8,976 nucleotides of DNA, taken from contig CAYMST010000200.1 of the NCBI GenBank assembly GCA_964393115.1, forward strand, positions 1 to 8,976. The letters are read 5' to 3'. Made by a program: the position numbers and the translations under genes. The notes below the pieces were generated by a model. The model was not told the origin of the DNA. It did not search any database and worked only from the letters and a program-made list of their open reading frames with translations. Shown here piece after piece: positions 1 to 6,684 of this stretch. This DNA comes from CAYMST01 sp964393115 (GTDB taxonomy: Bacteria > Bacteroidota > Bacteroidia > Cytophagales > Cyclobacteriaceae). The stretch's first letter is position 1. Each line of letters opens with the position of its first letter.

Positions 1-3000
1 GGGCGTTACAAAAACAAGGGTTATATATCAGACTACTTTCTCAGCCTAATACCATTCTGGAATCGGTCAAAAACGGCGAACTGGAAGGCACAGTTGAGCA
101 TCTATCTATTCTAAAAGAAATTGTAGATATCTTGATATCGGCTGGTTTTTATCATATCGCGAAAGATTATCTTAAAGAGACTCATCAAGTGATGAACACC
201 TATAATCTCGCTGATGAAAACTTCACTGCCGATCTGCATGTATTGGAGGCCCAATTACTTGCCGAAACAGGGTTTTATAACAAGGCCTTGATTGATATTA
301 AGGAAAAACTCAATTACTATAAAAAACGAGCTTCGATAAAGGTCGAAAATAAAAAAGAATGGTCATTGAGAAAAAAAGACTTTGCCAGAATACTCATTTT
401 ATTGGGCAATACGCAACGTAACCAAGGTGATTATAGAGGAGCAGATTCGACCTTCATGGGAGCTACAAATTGGATAAAAGACAATTTAGGCGTTAATGAC
501 ATTTTATATAGCGAGTGCCTCTATTACAATACTCTTTTATTGGAAGAGAATGGCTTACAGATAAGTGCTTTGGTTAAGTTTTATGAGAAGGCTTTCGCTT
601 ATGTATCCAGTAAATATGAGGATCAACATCCATTATCCATAAAAATCAGAAGTGGACTTACAAGGGCTTACTATAAAAAAGGTGATGGTAACAGGTTTGA
701 GTTTCACATCAAAGCATTAGAAAAGATAGCCAAGAGTTTCAGTGATGAAAGCATATATTCTCTTGCTCCTGACATGGTTCAAATGGCCATTAGACTTTAT
801 AACCACGACATCGATGCACTTGAGGAATCAGCTAATTATATTTTGGCTTATAACCCTTCACTACCTGATTATCACAACATTAAGTCGACGTTATTGAGTT
901 ATATTATAGATATTGAAAAACACAGAAGAGACTTTAAAGAGGTTGAGCTACAGTACGACAAGATACTTGACATCAAAAAAACCATATATGGTGACGCATC
1001 TCCACTGTACCATCTTTCAAAACTTCAAAAAGCAAATTATTTAGTTGACTACACAGATCGGTTTTCTGATGCGAGAAGTATCTATGAAGAAAGTTTCAGC
1101 AAAATCATTAAGCAGGAAATCTCTAGTGGACATCAATCTTATATCGAAGTATTAAATCATTTGGCAAAATTTTATGAGGAAACGGATGAGTATAAAAAGT
1201 CATCGAAGACGTTAGATGAAGCACTAGTCGTCACTCAAGCGAAATATGATAATCGTGATATAGAATATGCTAATGAGCTAGAAAAAATCGCGGCACTTTT
1301 GCTTAAAATCGGAGAATACAAGAAAGCAGATCAAGACTTATCTAAGGCCACTGATATTATTAACGAGCAACCGGCAACGCGATTGACAGCCCTATACACA
1401 TCACGCCTATTAATTACATCTGCAAAATATGATGCTATTATGGGAGACCTTGATGAAGCAGAAGACAAAATTGTGGAAGCTGATAAGATAAGAGAAGCGC
1501 AAAATCTGTCAATAGAAGCTATCGGAATTGGTGTAGACGACGACTTAGCAAACATCTACCTTAAATTGGGACGCATATTTGATGCCGCCGAAATTATTGA
1601 CCTCTCGTTGGAAACAAAAGAAGAACTCTTTGGCGCAAAGAGCCGCCAGATGGTCCGTCCTCTTGCCCTAAAGGCAACTTACTTATTGACAATTGGTGAA
1701 TATAATGATGCAGAAAAGCTGGCCACTAACGCCCTTCAGATTGCCGAACGCGTCTTTGGGGAAAACTCAACTAAAACCGTCCCAGCAAGGGTAATTATTT
1801 CAAAGACTTATGCTGCTATTGGGGATTATGAAAAGGCTGAAGTGGAGGTGAAAAAAGCTGTTGAAATACTTACTGGAAAGTTTGGCAAACAGCACATTGA
1901 TGTAGCAAAAGCCACATCTGATCTAGCCTTGATTAACTTTTTTCAAAATAGTGATATCGATGAAATCGAAAGACTATTTCTAAAAGCCGAAGGTATCATA
2001 CTGAATAAGATAGGCTCTTTCAACACCTCTTACGCGGAGATCATGAAAAACATGGCTATCGTCAGTATTGCCAATAAAAACTTCGGCAAAGCAGAGGAAT
2101 ATCTAACCAATGCTGGGGAGATTTGGCGAAAGCGACTAGGTAAAAGAAACAACATCAATGCTGCTACCATCGATATACTAGAAGGAGACATACACTATCA
2201 GGCTAAAGAGTACACCAAAGCGGATAACAAGTATAGAGACGCTCAAAAAAGGTATGAGAAATTCTTTAATGACGATCATCCAGAATATGTAAAAGTACTT
2301 TCCAAATTGAGTAGGACCTATTACATGAGTGGTAATATATCCAGAGCACAAAAGGCTATAGAGGAAGTTCTAGAGAAATACCAAGAGTTTATCGAGCATT
2401 ATTTCCCGGCGTTAAGTGAGCGCGAGAAAGCAAAGTTTTGGAGTAAAATTAAACCTGATTATGAGTTTTACAACTCATTAATTATCAGTCACAATCGGTT
2501 AGACAAGGAACTCATAGGTCAATTGTACAACAATGCACTGATGACCAAAGCGCTACTACTTAACACTTCCAAAAAGGTGCGTGAGAGGATTCTAAACAGT
2601 AAGGACGAGGAACTGATTAGTTTATTTAACAAATGGATGGAACAGAAGGAATTTCTCTCCTATGCCTTATCGATGAGCATTGAGCAACAGCAACAAGGCA
2701 ACATTGATATTACCCGAATGTCACAAGACATTGAACAGTTAGAGAAACAACTCAGCGAGAAGTCCACTGCCTTCGGTGAAGGGTTTGAGAAGAAAATTGT
2801 CACCTGGCGAGATGTACAAAAATCCATTGATAAAAAGGATGCCGCTGTCGAAGTTGTTCGATTCAGGTATTTCGACCATCACTTTACAGATTCTATTATC
2901 TATGCCATGATCTTTGTAAAAAATGAAAAGCGCGCCAAGCCCGAAGTTATTCTGCTGGGCAATGGAACGGAAATGGAGCGAAAGTACTTAAAGATCTATC

Positions 3001-3998
3001 GTAACTCCATTAAGTATAAACTTCACGACTCGAAGTCCTATGCTCAATATTGGCAACCTGTTCTGGAGCAACTTGGAGATGTGAATAGCGTCTTTTTGTC
3101 TCCTGATGGCGTATACAATCAGATCAATTTAGAGGCCATGCCAGTATCGCGACAAGAATATGTTTTGGATAAGTCCAATATCATAGTGGTCAGCAATACA
3201 AAAGACCTTTATCTCGAGAGCTTAAAAGACACTTCTACTCCTTCGGAAAGCTCTAATTACGCTCTTATGGTCGGCGATCCTGTCTACTACGTCAACTCTA
3301 CCGCTCAAGCAAGCAATGGGGCAGCAGGTGTTGTTCGCTCAGGAAGTGGTGCAGTCGACAGGCTTCCTGGAACGGCCGTGGAGGTCAATGAAGTAGAACA
3401 GTTGCTCGGAATTAACGGTGTATCTTCCACCAAATACATGGAGAAAGAGGCCACTGAGTCGGTGATCAAGAATATGAAAAGTCCAAAAATAGTCCATATT
3501 GCCACTCATGGATTTTTCCAGGATGCCTCGGCCAATAAACAAGAAAACACGGACCTATTAGAAGAGTTTAGAGCCTCTAGTAATCCCTTGTTTCGAAGTG
3601 GACTACTGCTTTCAGGAGCAGGAGATATTCTGAACCAAACAGCCCATAACTTTAACGTTCAAGACGGCATATTGACGGCTTATGAGGCGATGAACCTGAA
3701 TTTAGAGCAAACTGAACTTGTCGTGTTAAGTGCTTGCGAAACGGGGCTGGGCGAAGTACAAGCCGGAGAAGGAGTTTTTGGGTTACAGCGTTCTTTTCTC
3801 GTAGCTGGAGCACATAACGTCATTATGAGTTTATTCAAGGTATCCGACGATGCCACAAAATCTTTGATGATTAAGTTCTACAAAAAATGGCTCGCGACAG
3901 GAAATAAGCGAGAGAGTTTTTTAGAAGCTAAAAAGGAAATTCGAGATGAATATAAGCATCCTATATATTGGGGACCATTTATTATGTTAGGACTTTAA
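1..3998 (+). CDS. TPR-CHAT domain protein (putative caspase-like protease), 5' end outside window
   Basis: The reading frame is open from the left edge (first whole codon at position 3) to the TAA at 3996-3998, giving 1331 residues with no N-terminus. The TTG at 132 is an internal codon and not a convincing start. Roughly residues 1-790 are helical tetratricopeptide repeats of the longer kinesin-light-chain type, with recurring patterns such as GDYEKAEVEVKKAVEIL and GEYNDAEKLATNALQIAE. A linker (LSEREKAKFW) and a charged, probably coiled segment follow. The C-terminal third is a CHAT domain, from about residue 930. Its putative catalytic pair is His1169 in HIATHGFF and Cys1245 in LSACETGLG, and it ends with the typical PIYWGPFIMLGL. 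CHAT proteins belong to the caspase/separase clan, and the TPRs normally bind the partner or trigger. Both dyad residues are present, so the enzyme is probably active; its substrate cannot be inferred. The next gene begins 80 bp downstream and looks functionally unrelated. Confidence 0.93.
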   Translation, partial: ALQKQGLYIRLLSQPNTILESVKNGELEGTVEHLSILKEIVDILISAGFYHIAKDYLKETHQVMNTYNLADENFTADLHVLEAQLLAETGFYNKALIDIKEKLNYYKKRASIKVENKKEWSLRKKDFARILILLGNTQRNQGDYRGADSTFMGATNWIKDNLGVNDILYSECLYYNTLLLEENGLQISALVKFYEKAFAYVSSKYEDQHPLSIKIRSGLTRAYYKKGDGNRFEFHIKALEKIAKSFSDESIYSLAPDMVQMAIRLYNHDIDALEESANYILAYNPSLPDYHNIKSTLLSYIIDIEKHRRDFKEVELQYDKILDIKKTIYGDASPLYHLSKLQKANYLVDYTDRFSDARSIYEESFSKIIKQEISSGHQSYIEVLNHLAKFYEETDEYKKSSKTLDEALVVTQAKYDNRDIEYANELEKIAALLLKIGEYKKADQDLSKATDIINEQPATRLTALYTSRLLITSAKYDAIMGDLDEAEDKIVEADKIREAQNLSIEAIGIGVDDDLANIYLKLGRIFDAAEIIDLSLETKEELFGAKSRQMVRPLALKATYLLTIGEYNDAEKLATNALQIAERVFGENSTKTVPARVIISKTYAAIGDYEKAEVEVKKAVEILTGKFGKQHIDVAKATSDLALINFFQNSDIDEIERLFLKAEGIILNKIGSFNTSYAEIMKNMAIVSIANKNFGKAEEYLTNAGEIWRKRLGKRNNINAATIDILEGDIHYQAKEYTKADNKYRDAQKRYEKFFNDDHPEYVKVLSKLSRTYYMSGNISRAQKAIEEVLEKYQEFIEHYFPALSEREKAKFWSKIKPDYEFYNSLIISHNRLDKELIGQLYNNALMTKALLLNTSKKVRERILNSKDEELISLFNKWMEQKEFLSYALSMSIEQQQQGNIDITRMSQDIEQLEKQLSEKSTAFGEGFEKKIVTWRDVQKSIDKKDAAVEVVRFRYFDHHFTDSIIYAMIFVKNEKRAKPEVILLGNGTEMERKYLKIYRNSIKYKLHDSKSYAQYWQPVLEQLGDVNSVFLSPDGVYNQINLEAMPVSRQEYVLDKSNIIVVSNTKDLYLESLKDTSTPSESSNYALMVGDPVYYVNSTAQASNGAAGVVRSGSGAVDRLPGTAVEVNEVEQLLGINGVSSTKYMEKEATESVIKNMKSPKIVHIATHGFFQDASANKQENTDLLEEFRASSNPLFRSGLLLSGAGDILNQTAHNFNVQDGILTAYEAMNLNLEQTELVVLSACETGLGEVQAGEGVFGLQRSFLVAGAHNVIMSLFKVSDDATKSLMIKFYKKWLATGNKRESFLEAKKEIRDEYKHPIYWGPFIMLGL

Positions 3999-4078
3999 AC
4001 TGTCCGGTCTAAGACTAGCACCACAATGAAATTGGTAAAATATGAACGGTTTTTCATTTCTCTTGTTTGATTTGTAAT

Positions 4079-5050
4079 ATGGAAGCTTATTTAGATACTA
4101 CATACGACGTTTATCGTAAAGCCGCAGAAACTCCTGATGTGGGTCTCTGTTGTACGACCAGCCCTATTTGGCAGTTACCAGGATTATCTATCCCAAAGAA
4201 AATGCTGGAAATGAATTATGGCTGTGGTACCACCGTACACCCTAGAGATTTGGTGAATAACCCTACCGTGTTATACGTAGGTGTTGGGGGAGGTATGGAA
4301 CTCTTGCAGTTTTCTTATTTCTCTAGAAAACCAAACGGTGTCATCGGAGTAGATGCGGTACCAGAAATGTTAAAAGCTTCCAAGGAGAATTTTGTTACTG
4401 CCGAACAAGAAAATGACTGGTTCAACCAGGATATCGTTTCATTGCGGGAGGGAAATGCATTGGCACTTCCTATTGAGGATAACACTATTGATGTTGCCGC
4501 TCAAAATTGTCTTTTCAATATTTTCACCAAAGACCATTTGGTGAAAGCTCTACAAGAAATGTATCGTGTGCTAAAGCCACATGGAAGACTCGTCATGTCG
4601 GACCCAATTTGCGAACAGCCGATGCCAGAAGCACTCAAGGCAGATGAAGAGCTTCGTGCACTTTGTCTAAGCGGAGCTATTCCCATGCACGAATATGTGA
4701 AGGTGCTAACCGATATTGGCTTTGGCACGGTAGAGATACGAGCAAAAAGACCCTATCGGGTTTTATCTCCCAATCACTATGACGTACAAGAAAATATATA
4801 CATCGAGAGCTTAGAGGTATGTGCGATTAAAGATCCGATGCCAAAAGACGGGCCTTGTGTGTTTACAGGCAAAAGCGCTACCTATTACGGTAATGAAGAG
4901 TTATTCGATGACAACAATGGGCATACTTTACTCAGGAATCAGCCACTTCAAGTATGCGATAAAACAGCTGGAGCCTTAGCCAATTGCGCGGAAAAAGACA
5001 TTCATATTACCGATAGCACATTCTTCTATGATGGTGGAGGCTGCTGCTAA
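4079..5050 (+). CDS. arsM: Arsenite S-adenosylmethionine methyltransferase, arsenosugar-biosynthesis type
   Basis: This 323-residue soluble enzyme is predicted to methylate As(III) using S-adenosylmethionine. I chose the ATG at 4079 because the family typically begins MEAYL…TTYDVYRKAAE; a TTG four codons upstream is possible but less likely. Visible features are the N-terminal Cys pair in GLCCTT (24-25), Cys49 in NYGCG, a Rossmann SAM-binding loop VGVGGGMEL (67-75, a variant of the usual GxGxG) with acidic Asp92 ending the second strand, Cys144 in AAQNCLFN, and Cys196 in LCLSGA. These match the positions of the arsenic-binding cysteines in known ArsM proteins. A C-terminal extension of roughly 75 residues contains further cysteines and ends GGGCC, which is characteristic of the form that partners the radical-SAM enzyme ArsS in arsenosugar synthesis. 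No ArsS, ArsR or arsenite pump gene lies in the window. Subtype assignment is from memory of the family. Confidence 0.9.
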   Translation: MEAYLDTTYDVYRKAAETPDVGLCCTTSPIWQLPGLSIPKKMLEMNYGCGTTVHPRDLVNNPTVLYVGVGGGMELLQFSYFSRKPNGVIGVDAVPEMLKASKENFVTAEQENDWFNQDIVSLREGNALALPIEDNTIDVAAQNCLFNIFTKDHLVKALQEMYRVLKPHGRLVMSDPICEQPMPEALKADEELRALCLSGAIPMHEYVKVLTDIGFGTVEIRAKRPYRVLSPNHYDVQENIYIESLEVCAIKDPMPKDGPCVFTGKSATYYGNEELFDDNNGHTLLRNQPLQVCDKTAGALANCAEKDIHITDSTFFYDGGGCC

Positions 5051-5070
5051 CGCTGTCATTAAATAATTAC

Positions 5071-5152
5071 AAAACAGTCGGCATGGAGCTGTAAGTGGTA
5101 CTTATACCTGTTACTAGACAGCTATTACACAAACTTCAAACCGACTGTTTTT
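5071..5152. terminator. Nested inverted repeat, probable bidirectional terminator after arsM
   Basis: An 11-bp perfect stem pairs AAAACAGTCGG (5071-5081) with CCGACTGTTTT (5141-5151), followed by one more T. It starts 20 bp after the arsM stop codon. Inside is a second interrupted hairpin: AGCTGT (5087-5092) with ACAGCT (5118-5123), AGT (5094-5096) with ACT (5113-5115), and GGTA (5097-5100) with TACC (5105-5108) around a CTTA loop. Because the outer stem has A-runs on the left and T-runs on the right, both strands would give a hairpin ending in U residues, so it could stop transcription from either side. The loop between the outer arms is unusually long for a simple intrinsic terminator, so a structured RNA is an alternative. 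Confidence 0.6.
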
Positions 5153-5179
5153 ACAAATCCTAAACTTGGTCATCACTTA

Positions 5180-5271
5180 TTATATAGAGTCTATTTTAAG
5201 AACCAATATAAACCCCAGCAATACATCGTTCAAACCAACTCTTTTGTGCAACTATCATATGGTTTCCATAT
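5180..5271 (-). repeat. Dispersed intergenic repeat, copy A (minus orientation)
   Basis: Read on the minus strand, this block aligns with the elements at 6533-6618 and 8645-8736. Positions 5217-5256 are an exact 40-bp reverse complement of 6549-6588. The far end (minus-strand CTTAAAATAGACT followed by TATATAA) matches copy C better than copy B. The first element on the minus strand is a hairpin, ATATGG-AAA-CCATAT (5257-5271). The copy lies upstream of the potassium channel gene and points away from it, toward the arsM terminator. No reading frame is conserved in it. I do not recognise the family. Confidence 0.85.
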
Positions 5272-5390
5272 AATTCGTTCGCTTCATTCTTTTTACTCAT
5301 TTCCATTGAAACTCATCTTTGAGTAAGTCCGTGTGTGATTAAGCATCTTTTTAATTATTAGCCGAGAACTTGTAAATTCACTTGAGTATT

Positions 5391-5408
5391 TGTGATAGTG
5401 GTATCACA
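5391..5408. promoter_or_regulatory. 18-bp palindrome upstream of the channel gene, possible operator
   Basis: TGTGATA (5391-5397) and TATCACA (5402-5408) are perfect reverse complements separated by GTGG, ending 37 bp before the predicted TTG start of the channel gene. The half sites contain TGTGA/TCACA as in Crp-family operators, but the spacing between these pentamers is 8 bp rather than the usual 6, so a classical Crp site is not supported. A TTTG at 5389-5392 overlaps its left edge and could be a weak −33 element. A dimeric regulator site and an RNA hairpin are both possible. Confidence 0.4.
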
Positions 5409-5445
5409 TTAATTACACTTAGAATTATTTAGAAAACATATATTC

Positions 5446-6495
5446 TTGAGGAGAATACTAGTCAACAAACAGCTGTACAGTCTTTTCATAGCACTCGTTT
5501 TGCTATTTATGAGCATTACTACTGGAGTATCCGGTTATATGCTCATTGAAAACTATGGGTTGATTGATGCATTTTACATGTCCGTCATCACCATTGCAAC
5601 TGTAGGCTATGGAGAGGTGGAGGAACTCTCCCAAATGGGTCGACTCTTTACCTCATTTTATATTCTCATGAATCTGGGAATATTTGCCTTTTTTGTTTCC
5701 GTAATGACTAGTTACCTTTTCGAAGGTAAATTGAGAGACATCTTTAAAAATTATCGTTCAGGGATGGAGTTGAGTAAATTAAATGATCATGTAATTGTAT
5801 GTGGTTTCGGGCGTAATGGAAGCCGTGCCTGTGAAGAGTTAGTATTAAACGGAACGAATTTCGTAGTGATAGAAAAAAGCCCTGAGGTTCAAGAAAATGT
5901 ATCTGAGACCATCCAATTTCACATGCTTATCGGTGATGCCACGAAAGACGAAACATTAAGAACTGCGGGAATAGCTAAAGCCAAAGTAATCATCATCACG
6001 ACTCCCTCTGACGCTGCAAATGTGTTCATCACGTTAACCGCACGGGCGTTGAACAGCAAGATCAAGATCATCTCTCGAGCTTCACAAATCGAAACGGAGG
6101 ATAAACTATATCGGGCTGGCGCAAATGAAGTAATACTTCCTGATTATCTGGGAGGGATGTTCATGGCGCAGATCGTAACAAAGCCCGTAGTCATCGAATT
6201 CCTCAATTTGGTGAATGGTGTTTCTGGCTCTAGCTATCACCTTGAGGAAATCAGCTATTTCGATCTTAAAACAGAATTCCAAAATAAAACGTTAAAGGAA
6301 CTAAACATAGTTGAAACCACTGGTGCTACTGTAATTGGGGTAAAAGATGATATGAAAGGGTTGATACCAAGTCCAACACCGGAAACATTTATTGGTAAGG
6401 ATGATTATCTAATCATTTTAGGATCTAATAAAACGTTGGAGAAATTCACACATCACTACACCGTACTAAATTATGGTGCCGGGAGAATTGAGTAA
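5446..6495 (+). CDS. RCK-domain potassium channel (two-transmembrane, MthK type)
   Basis: This inner-membrane potassium channel has ligand gating by a cytoplasmic RCK domain. Of its 349 residues, TM1 is about 11-34, the pore helix and selectivity filter TVGYGE are at 52-57, and TM2 is about 67-92. The RCK (TrkA-N) domain starts near 114 with HVIVCGFGRNGS; its glycine motif GFGRNG is at 120-125, with Glu144 (VVIEKS) ending the second strand and GDATKDETL following. A TrkA-C domain occupies about the last 85 residues. Length and order match MthK (about 336 residues). The start is uncertain: the frame is open back to a stop at 5410-5412 without any ATG or GTG, so TTG at 5446 is the best start; the first ATG (5509) falls inside TM1. 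GAGGAG at 5448-5453 lies just inside the gene and is not at useful spacing to a start codon. Met107, directly before the RCK domain, could be an internal start. The gene is bracketed by inverted copies of the dispersed repeat. Confidence 0.93.
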   Translation: MRRILVNKQLYSLFIALVLLFMSITTGVSGYMLIENYGLIDAFYMSVITIATVGYGEVEELSQMGRLFTSFYILMNLGIFAFFVSVMTSYLFEGKLRDIFKNYRSGMELSKLNDHVIVCGFGRNGSRACEELVLNGTNFVVIEKSPEVQENVSETIQFHMLIGDATKDETLRTAGIAKAKVIIITTPSDAANVFITLTARALNSKIKIISRASQIETEDKLYRAGANEVILPDYLGGMFMAQIVTKPVVIEFLNLVNGVSGSSYHLEEISYFDLKTEFQNKTLKELNIVETTGATVIGVKDDMKGLIPSPTPETFIGKDDYLIILGSNKTLEKFTHHYTVLNYGAGRIE

Positions 6496-6534
6496 TTGAT
6501 AGAGTTCGAAGGCCAAAAGCGTCATTCAATTACT
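6491..6534. terminator. Inverted repeat across the channel stop codon, weak terminator candidate
   Basis: AGTAATTGA (6491-6499), which includes the TAA stop at 6493-6495, is the exact reverse complement of TCAATTACT (6526-6534). The loop is 26 nt and there is no T-run afterwards, so intrinsic termination is doubtful. It abuts and slightly overlaps the hairpin that opens repeat copy B. It may be a stabilising 3' hairpin for the channel mRNA. Confidence 0.3.
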
Positions 6535-6618
6535 TATGGAACCCATAAGATAGTTGCACAAAAGAGTTGGTTTGAACGATGTATTGCTAGATTTTAAATC
6601 TGCTCTTAAATAGACTTT
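6533..6618 (+). repeat. Dispersed intergenic repeat, copy B (plus orientation)
   Basis: This copy begins with a perfect hairpin, CTTATGG-AAC-CCATAAG (6533-6549), and continues with the 40-bp block 6549-6588 that is identical to copy A in inverted orientation. Against copy C, 35 of 43 positions from the ATAAGA segment to TATTGC are identical by my count, with no gaps. The right half contains a palindrome AGATTT-T-AAATCT (6589-6601) and the shared end CTTAAATAGACTTT. It lies 37 bp after the channel stop and 66 bp before the OmpA-family start, so it could be part of that gene's leader. Confidence 0.87.
6571..6602 (+). promoter_or_regulatory. Candidate Bacteroidota-type promoter inside repeat copy B
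   Basis: TTTG at 6571-6574 is followed after exactly 20 nt by TAAATCTG at 6595-6602. This fits the Bacteroidota primary-sigma pattern (TTTG, about 19-21 nt, TAnnTTTG) with one mismatch. It would start transcription near 6608-6612, giving the OmpA-family gene a leader of roughly 75 nt. The same arrangement occurs on the minus strand in copy A (TTTG as the complement of 5231-5234, TATATTGG as the complement of 5203-5210, 20 nt apart), but it is degraded in copy C. Such short motifs are frequent in AT-rich DNA, so this is tentative. Confidence 0.33.
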
Positions 6619-6638
6619 CGAAGAGAATAATTTTTTTT
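6603..6638 (+). terminator. Weak hairpin plus T-run before the OmpA-family gene
   Basis: CTCTT (6603-6607) can pair with AAGAG (6621-6625), with a small CTT/AAG hairpin (6615-6623) as an alternative; eight T residues follow at 6631-6638 after a 5-nt gap. It could end channel transcripts, or be a coincidental A/T-rich leader of the next gene. The weak stem and the gap before the T-run keep confidence low. Confidence 0.25.
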
Positions 6639-6684
6639 ATCAAAATTCAATATAATATTGATTCTTGATCGTTAAAGAACGAGA

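Larger units (their letters stand above)
5051..5445. other. Intergenic region between arsM and the potassium channel gene
   Basis: This 395-bp stretch holds no open reading frame I would call; the ATGs on the + strand at 5083 and 5259 are followed by stops within a few codons. In order it contains the nested inverted repeat or terminator after arsM (5071-5152), copy A of the dispersed repeat in minus orientation (5180-5271), an AT-rich stretch with short ACTCA/TGAGT pairings (5294-5325), and an 18-bp perfect palindrome (5391-5408) close to the channel start. It is AT-rich and looks regulatory rather than coding. Confidence 0.7.

Noticed and set aside
132..134. TTG as the start of the TPR-CHAT gene
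   Set aside because: The frame stays open for 43 more codons to the left edge and the upstream residues read as continuous helical sequence, so the gene is truncated by the window, not started here.
3305..3542. Minus-strand open frames inside the CHAT gene, and similar ones in arsM and the OmpA-family gene
   Set aside because: They lie opposite strongly coding, well-recognised domains and show no domain, signal or start-site evidence of their own.
4025..4058. AATGAAA/TTTCATT inverted repeat between the CHAT gene and arsM as a terminator or ArsR operator
   Set aside because: A 7-bp A/T-rich stem with a 20-nt loop and no T-run is too weak, and it does not resemble a known ArsR site.
4067..4069. 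TTG as the start of arsM
   Set aside because: The ATG at 4079 is four codons downstream and coincides with the usual family N-terminus (MEAYL).
5294..5388. Alternating ACTCA (5295, 5311) and TGAGT (5320, 5383) segments suggesting a switchable leader before the channel gene
   Set aside because: Pairings are only 5-6 bp in AT-rich DNA, with no terminator or ribosome-binding site to be switched; chance is likely.
5391..5408. Classical Crp/cAMP operator
   Set aside because: TGTGA and TCACA are separated by 8 bp instead of 6, so only a generic palindromic site is claimed.
5217..6588. Repeat copies as integron attC sites or insertion-sequence ends
   Set aside because: No GTTRRRY/RYYYAAC core pair fits, there is no transposase or integrase gene, and no target-site duplication is evident beside the copies.
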